Of a DNA stretch of 64,000 bases, positions 59,790 through 64,000 are shown in pieces; position 1 is the stretch's first letter; each line of letters starts with the position of its first letter. The position numbers were made by a program, and so were the translations under genes. The DNA comes from Mycteria americana (Eukaryota > Chordata > Aves > Ciconiiformes > Ciconiidae): positions 138,783,077-138,847,076 of the forward strand of contig NC_134365.1 of NCBI RefSeq assembly GCF_035582795.1, read 5' to 3'. The notes beneath the pieces are model-generated. The model searched no databases. It was not told the origin of the DNA and saw only the letters and a program-made list of their open reading frames with translations.

Positions 59790-62700
59790 GTAAGAGTTTG
59801 GTTTCCTGTCACGTTCTGCATATTGGTGTCCTTACGCTTACTTTTTAAAGTGGCAGGTGACTTGAGGAAGAGTACTAGGTGATGTTCACTGAAAGACAAA
59901 GTCTCTTGTTTGGAGATACTTCTGAAGAATCTTTTTTTTTTCTGGGAAGAACTCAGCCAAGTAGTGTTGAGATGTATCTTCTACGCTGTGCAAAGTTGCA
60001 GAAGCCATTTAAAACTGTCACACTGCTGAGCTGAGATGGAAATCTTTGTAGCTGTGACTCAAAAAGCAATACCTGGATTTTTTCCTCCCTCCCATCACCC
60101 CTAGAAGTAGAAAAGTAATTCCCTTAATGTTAGCTGTCCCTGGAGTACCTGGGCTGCATAGTCCAACAAGCCTAATTAGGGTGACTGTTACATTCTTACT
60201 AACCAATAAAGAAAAAAAAATGCATAAGAAAATCTTGGTAGCACCATTTAAACTGTAAATAAATGCTATTGTGAGTAAATTATACATGACATAAAATGGC
60301 TTCATAAAAATCCAGTGGGCTTCAAGTAGATGTTTTTTTTTGGGGGGGTGGACTGGGGGAGAAGGATAATCTGCTCTTTAATTCAACCAGCCGTAGGTGA
60401 TGAAGGTACATATTGATGAAGACAGAGTATTGAAACAGTTGAAAAAGAGATTGTATCTAGAAACCAAATGTAGGTCACAATCCAAGAGGGGGCAGAACTG
60501 CAGTTTGAGAGGCACATACGGTTTGTGATGGATAACGAAACACGAGCTCTCAGTATAGCATACTCGATAAAGGAATGCAGCTGATCCCTGGTTACAGGAG
60601 TGATGAAGATTCAGGATTGCGTGAAAGGGTTTGATTCACAAGAGTTGCAAGGAGAACAGTAAGTCTAGAAAAGCTTTAAGGGAGTGAGCTTTGATCCAAG
60701 AGAAGGTTAAGATGTTGCCAGGTCAATCTCGATGTGGGAGAATACTTCTACCAGCAGACAGAGATTTGATTCATAAGGCAGTGGCATAACAAGATTCAGT
60801 GTCTGGAAGTCGGAACAAAAAATGCATGCTACTAATAAGTAATACTCTTTATTATGCTGATGGTTCATTTATGAAAGAACTAAGGCATAAATTTGATAGG
60901 CTTCCCATCTGGCCAAGTCTTCAAAGACATCAGAGTAGCACTCTTTCTCCAGAAGAAATGGTATAGCTTTGTAGCAAAGGTGGAAGACAGTGAGATGACG
61001 CAGGACTCACTGGGTGAAGTCTTGTGGGCTATAATAATCTGGAAGCTTTCTGATCTGGAATAGGTCTGTCAAGAACTGGAGTGAGGCCATCAGTTTTTTT
61101 TTCAGATAGGCTGCGGAACAGCTGTCAGACAGTAGCTGCCAGTTAACATAAAGAATGTGTCCTATGTTGCCAAGATGTCTAAGTGGTTTTGGCAGTGGAA
61201 GGAAATGTGGGCTTGCTTCATAGTCTTTTCACTGCGGGAATGGATCATGCACATTATAATCTGTTCTAGCAGAGCATTTGTTTGGGCATCAGAGGAAATG
61301 AAAGAAAATATGGAACAAAAAATCCAGATTAGTGCCCTGTGGAGAAGAAAGGGCAAGACTAGATCTTGGAGGCTTTTACATGCAGTTAAGTTCCACTCTT
61401 CAGGAAACTTTTAGAAGCAGCTTACTAAATCATGTAATATTTTCTGTTGATGGTTCTGACTTGTTTGAAGGTGTATGCGTCACTGCTTGAGAGCAGCTTC
61501 TGCAGAACTCACCAAGGTTAGAGATGGGAAATGTGTCTGCTTTTATATTCCTGTTGCCCAGCAAGCCTTTCTTTTCTTTGCTTAGATTGTGCCAGTTTGG
61601 GGCTAGTGCCCTTTCACAGGCATCAGAGGTGAATGTCATCGTTCTTTATACCCAAATGGGTGCTGGCCTCGTGCTGACTTAGGTGTCCCCTTTTCCCAAA
61701 CCTGACCTCCTGGGGGCTCTGCTCCTCTCATGGCAGGTGCAGGTGGTTTGAGCTGCAAAATGTAGACCATGCAAATGTTGAGAGCAAAACTGAAATCTCT
61801 CGTACTCCGAATCTTTTCTCTTCGTTTTCTTTACTCCTCTGCAGTACTATTTAAGCATATGTCCTGTAGGTTTTGGGAGTACCAGACTCTGTCTAGCTTG
61901 GCAAGTCTCTATGTGGTATGTATTACCTCCCATTAAATGCCAATAAGAAAGTTATCTTCTGATGTTGCAGTCAGTCTTGTCCTCCTACCTGTCTTGTGAC
62001 ACCCTGACCTACTGTAGCACTTTATCACCAAGTGTTGGGCCAGTTCAGTGGTTTGTCTCCAGTCTGTTAGGGCAGACTGAGATCTCCAGGTGCCAGATCT
62101 TTCTCTAGAGCCTTCCATGTGAATATCAACGTGAATATCTACCATGTTCAGTGATTCTTTATTACCAGCTCATTGTCATCACTCTTTGCATCTTTCTTTT
62201 GAGAATGGGATAGACATGGCAAAGTTGTCAAACAAACCCTGAACTCCTCAGTTTGTAGAGATCTTGATACGGCCTATGGACATAAATAATAATAAGGAAT
62301 CCTAGATTGTACGTAGACCACTGAGTGTTGCCTTGTTCCTGCTTGAAGGTACCTCATCTGGAGAGAGGCATGAGGAAAATACCTATGCTTGGCAACAGCG
62401 ATCAGCTGGCAGCAATTCCCAGCTTCAGAAGTTGATAGTGAAGAATTATTTTAAAACAGTGACCACTAAGTAAATACTAATCAATTGGAAATTGGGAATT
62501 GAGAAAGGATGAATATACTACATAAGCACAGCATTATTCATATACTATAGATGTTTAAAATATAACTTTTCTACTAACACTGAGAATCTGCTGGAATTCA
62601 GTCTTAAAAAATAATCCTTTGCAATGAAACACAACAAAGAAGTTAGAATTAGTTTGCTCTCATAACAATCAGTAAATATGTGTAATTCGTGACTACTGAG

Positions 62701-64000
62701 CTTTGTGAGAGACGTGTAGCTCTAGCAAAGCAATTCAGTAAAGCTGATGAAAGAGGGGTTCAGTGCACTTTGAAGTAAGTTTATTTGCTCAGCTAAAAAT
62801 AAGCATATGCAAACATTACAGGGTGCAAGGGGAAACCAGTGAACCAGCTAGCTTCTAAAAGAAAGATCTTATTGCCCATCTGTTTCCACAGAAAAGCACC
62901 TCTACCCATCACTGTATTTTGAAGGGCAACTATTGTTGGGGATCTTTTTGTTCTGTAACTGGTGTCTAATCAAGAGCTACTAAGAGAAGTTAACAAGTTC
63001 TTTTATAGGAATTCAGGAACAGTTCAGTACCATCAAAAGAAGGGTAGTTGAATGCTATCACTCAAATGCCTTTTTGTTGTTGTTGCTGTTAAATCCTCAC
63101 TCCTTTCTGTAAAATACCTGCTTTGCTTTTCTGAAAACTCCTCACATTTCACATGGAAGGTCTTCTCCCCTGCTAACTCCGGGCTGTGCCTGCAGGTCAG
63201 GTCTTTCTCCTTATAAACTGGCAGTTTGCACCTCATCTGATCTTAGGAAATTCTCACAAGCTCCATGAATTTTCTGTGCTTTTCTGCAAATGGTGCTATA
63301 TTGCAGACTTCCGTATGATGCTATGAGGGATGAAGGAAGAGAGCGCACCTTCCTCCTTCACATGTGGGTTGATGAGGATACCCCAGTGAGGTTCTCATGT
63401 GCTCTGGTTACTTCTGAGTAGCAGCCCGGTCTGGGGCTGTGTATGTGTCTTATGCTGTTTAGTGCTACTGTGAGAAAATGAAGCAGTGCGACAAAATCTG
63501 CACAAAATTTTGCCTTCTTTTACCAAAAATGTATTTTGCATACTGACTTTTCTGAGTCTTCAGCCTTAACTAATCCTCTTTCTGATTATTCATTTAAAAA
63601 TAAGCCAACTCCAACAATTCACCAAGTCCACTTTGGTATATAGAGGCATGAGGTATGTCTACATGTGAGATGATTACTTCCATGAGCTTCCCTTGAGTTT
63701 GGTGAGTAGCTCTCTGAGCCTGGCAGCATAACTGAATTGCTGGCGTCGTAATGCCTTGCTGGGCTGTGATAGTGCTTTTGGAGAATATCTTGGGTATTGC
63801 ATGCTGAAGGGAGAGAGGGGAGCGCCCTTCTACCGCTTGTTGTGAGACAAGTTGCTCACCAGAGGAAATGAGAAGAAACCCACTGGGAAGTTTTGGGTGT
63901 GTTTATGCTGCTACACCTTTGCAATAAACAGGAATTTATCCAGTCACAGGCAAAGGAATTAACTCTTCCTCATCAGATGAGATAATTCACAAAGAGAGAA
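59790..64000 (+). other. Putative intron 1 or beyond, no recognised gene
   Basis: Short frames only. The stretch 60350-61640 reads differently from its surroundings, being purine-rich on the plus strand and poor in CpG. It could be a decayed, unrecognised interspersed element, but I could identify no family, terminal repeats or target-site duplication. From 61640 to the window end I see only ordinary AT-rich intronic sequence with a TTG-rich patch near 63070-63090. Confidence 0.45.

Noticed and set aside
1-64000. Prokaryotic features: operons, CRISPR arrays, insertion sequences, phage
   Set aside because: The composition, CR1 elements, CpG island, microsatellites and lack of dense coding show vertebrate nuclear DNA. 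No direct-repeat arrays with spacers were seen.
1-64000. Endogenous retrovirus
   Set aside because: No paired long terminal repeats, primer-binding site or retroviral protein motifs were recognised on either strand.

Overview
This window looks like avian nuclear DNA, most likely from a neognath bird. The main evidence is three fragments of CR1, the dominant bird LINE. Two of them keep the typical CR1 3' end with ATTCTATG-type octamers (11721-11890 in reverse orientation, 58437-58736 forward), and 35340-35768 is a third copy. A short, older CR1/L3-type tail lies near 44636-44722. Interspersed repeats are otherwise sparse and simple repeats are short, as expected for a bird. There is no operon-like packing of genes, and no reading frame has convincing coding character over a useful length.

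Layout: (1) 1 to about 6700 is AT-rich flank without a recognisable gene. It holds probable ancient repeat debris near 5195-5275 and 5620-5690, and one well-spliced but unidentified candidate exon at 2193-2270. (2) About 6720-8330 is a strong CpG island with GGGCC and CAGCC repeats. It contains what is best read as the first exon of a plus-strand gene: an ATG in good Kozak context at 7287, the first ATG in nearly 600 bases, followed one base later by a consensus splice donor (GTAAGC, from 7291). The first exon would therefore contribute only ATGG to the coding sequence. (3) 7291 to 64000 reads as the very long first intron of that gene, with AT-rich bird intronic sequence, scattered CR1 fragments, microsatellites and poly(T) tracts. 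I cannot name the gene because no later exon is identified with confidence. Possible exons, microexons and acceptor/donor-abutting (recursive-splice-like) sites are listed with low confidence, and they compete with one another.

The long open frames inside the CpG island, on both strands, are by-products of GC-rich sequence lacking stop codons and are not annotated as genes. I found no tRNA, rRNA, CRISPR array, intact transposon or viral gene. I do not see a previously undescribed biological system. The most distinctive structures are a tandem 44-bp repeat containing perfect hairpins just downstream of the putative first exon (7896-7987), an 11-bp tandem array followed by a perfect 12-bp hairpin (58907-58982), a coding-like minus-strand ORF at 12960-13184, and the recursive-splice-like junctions at 23667/23668 and 53585/53586.
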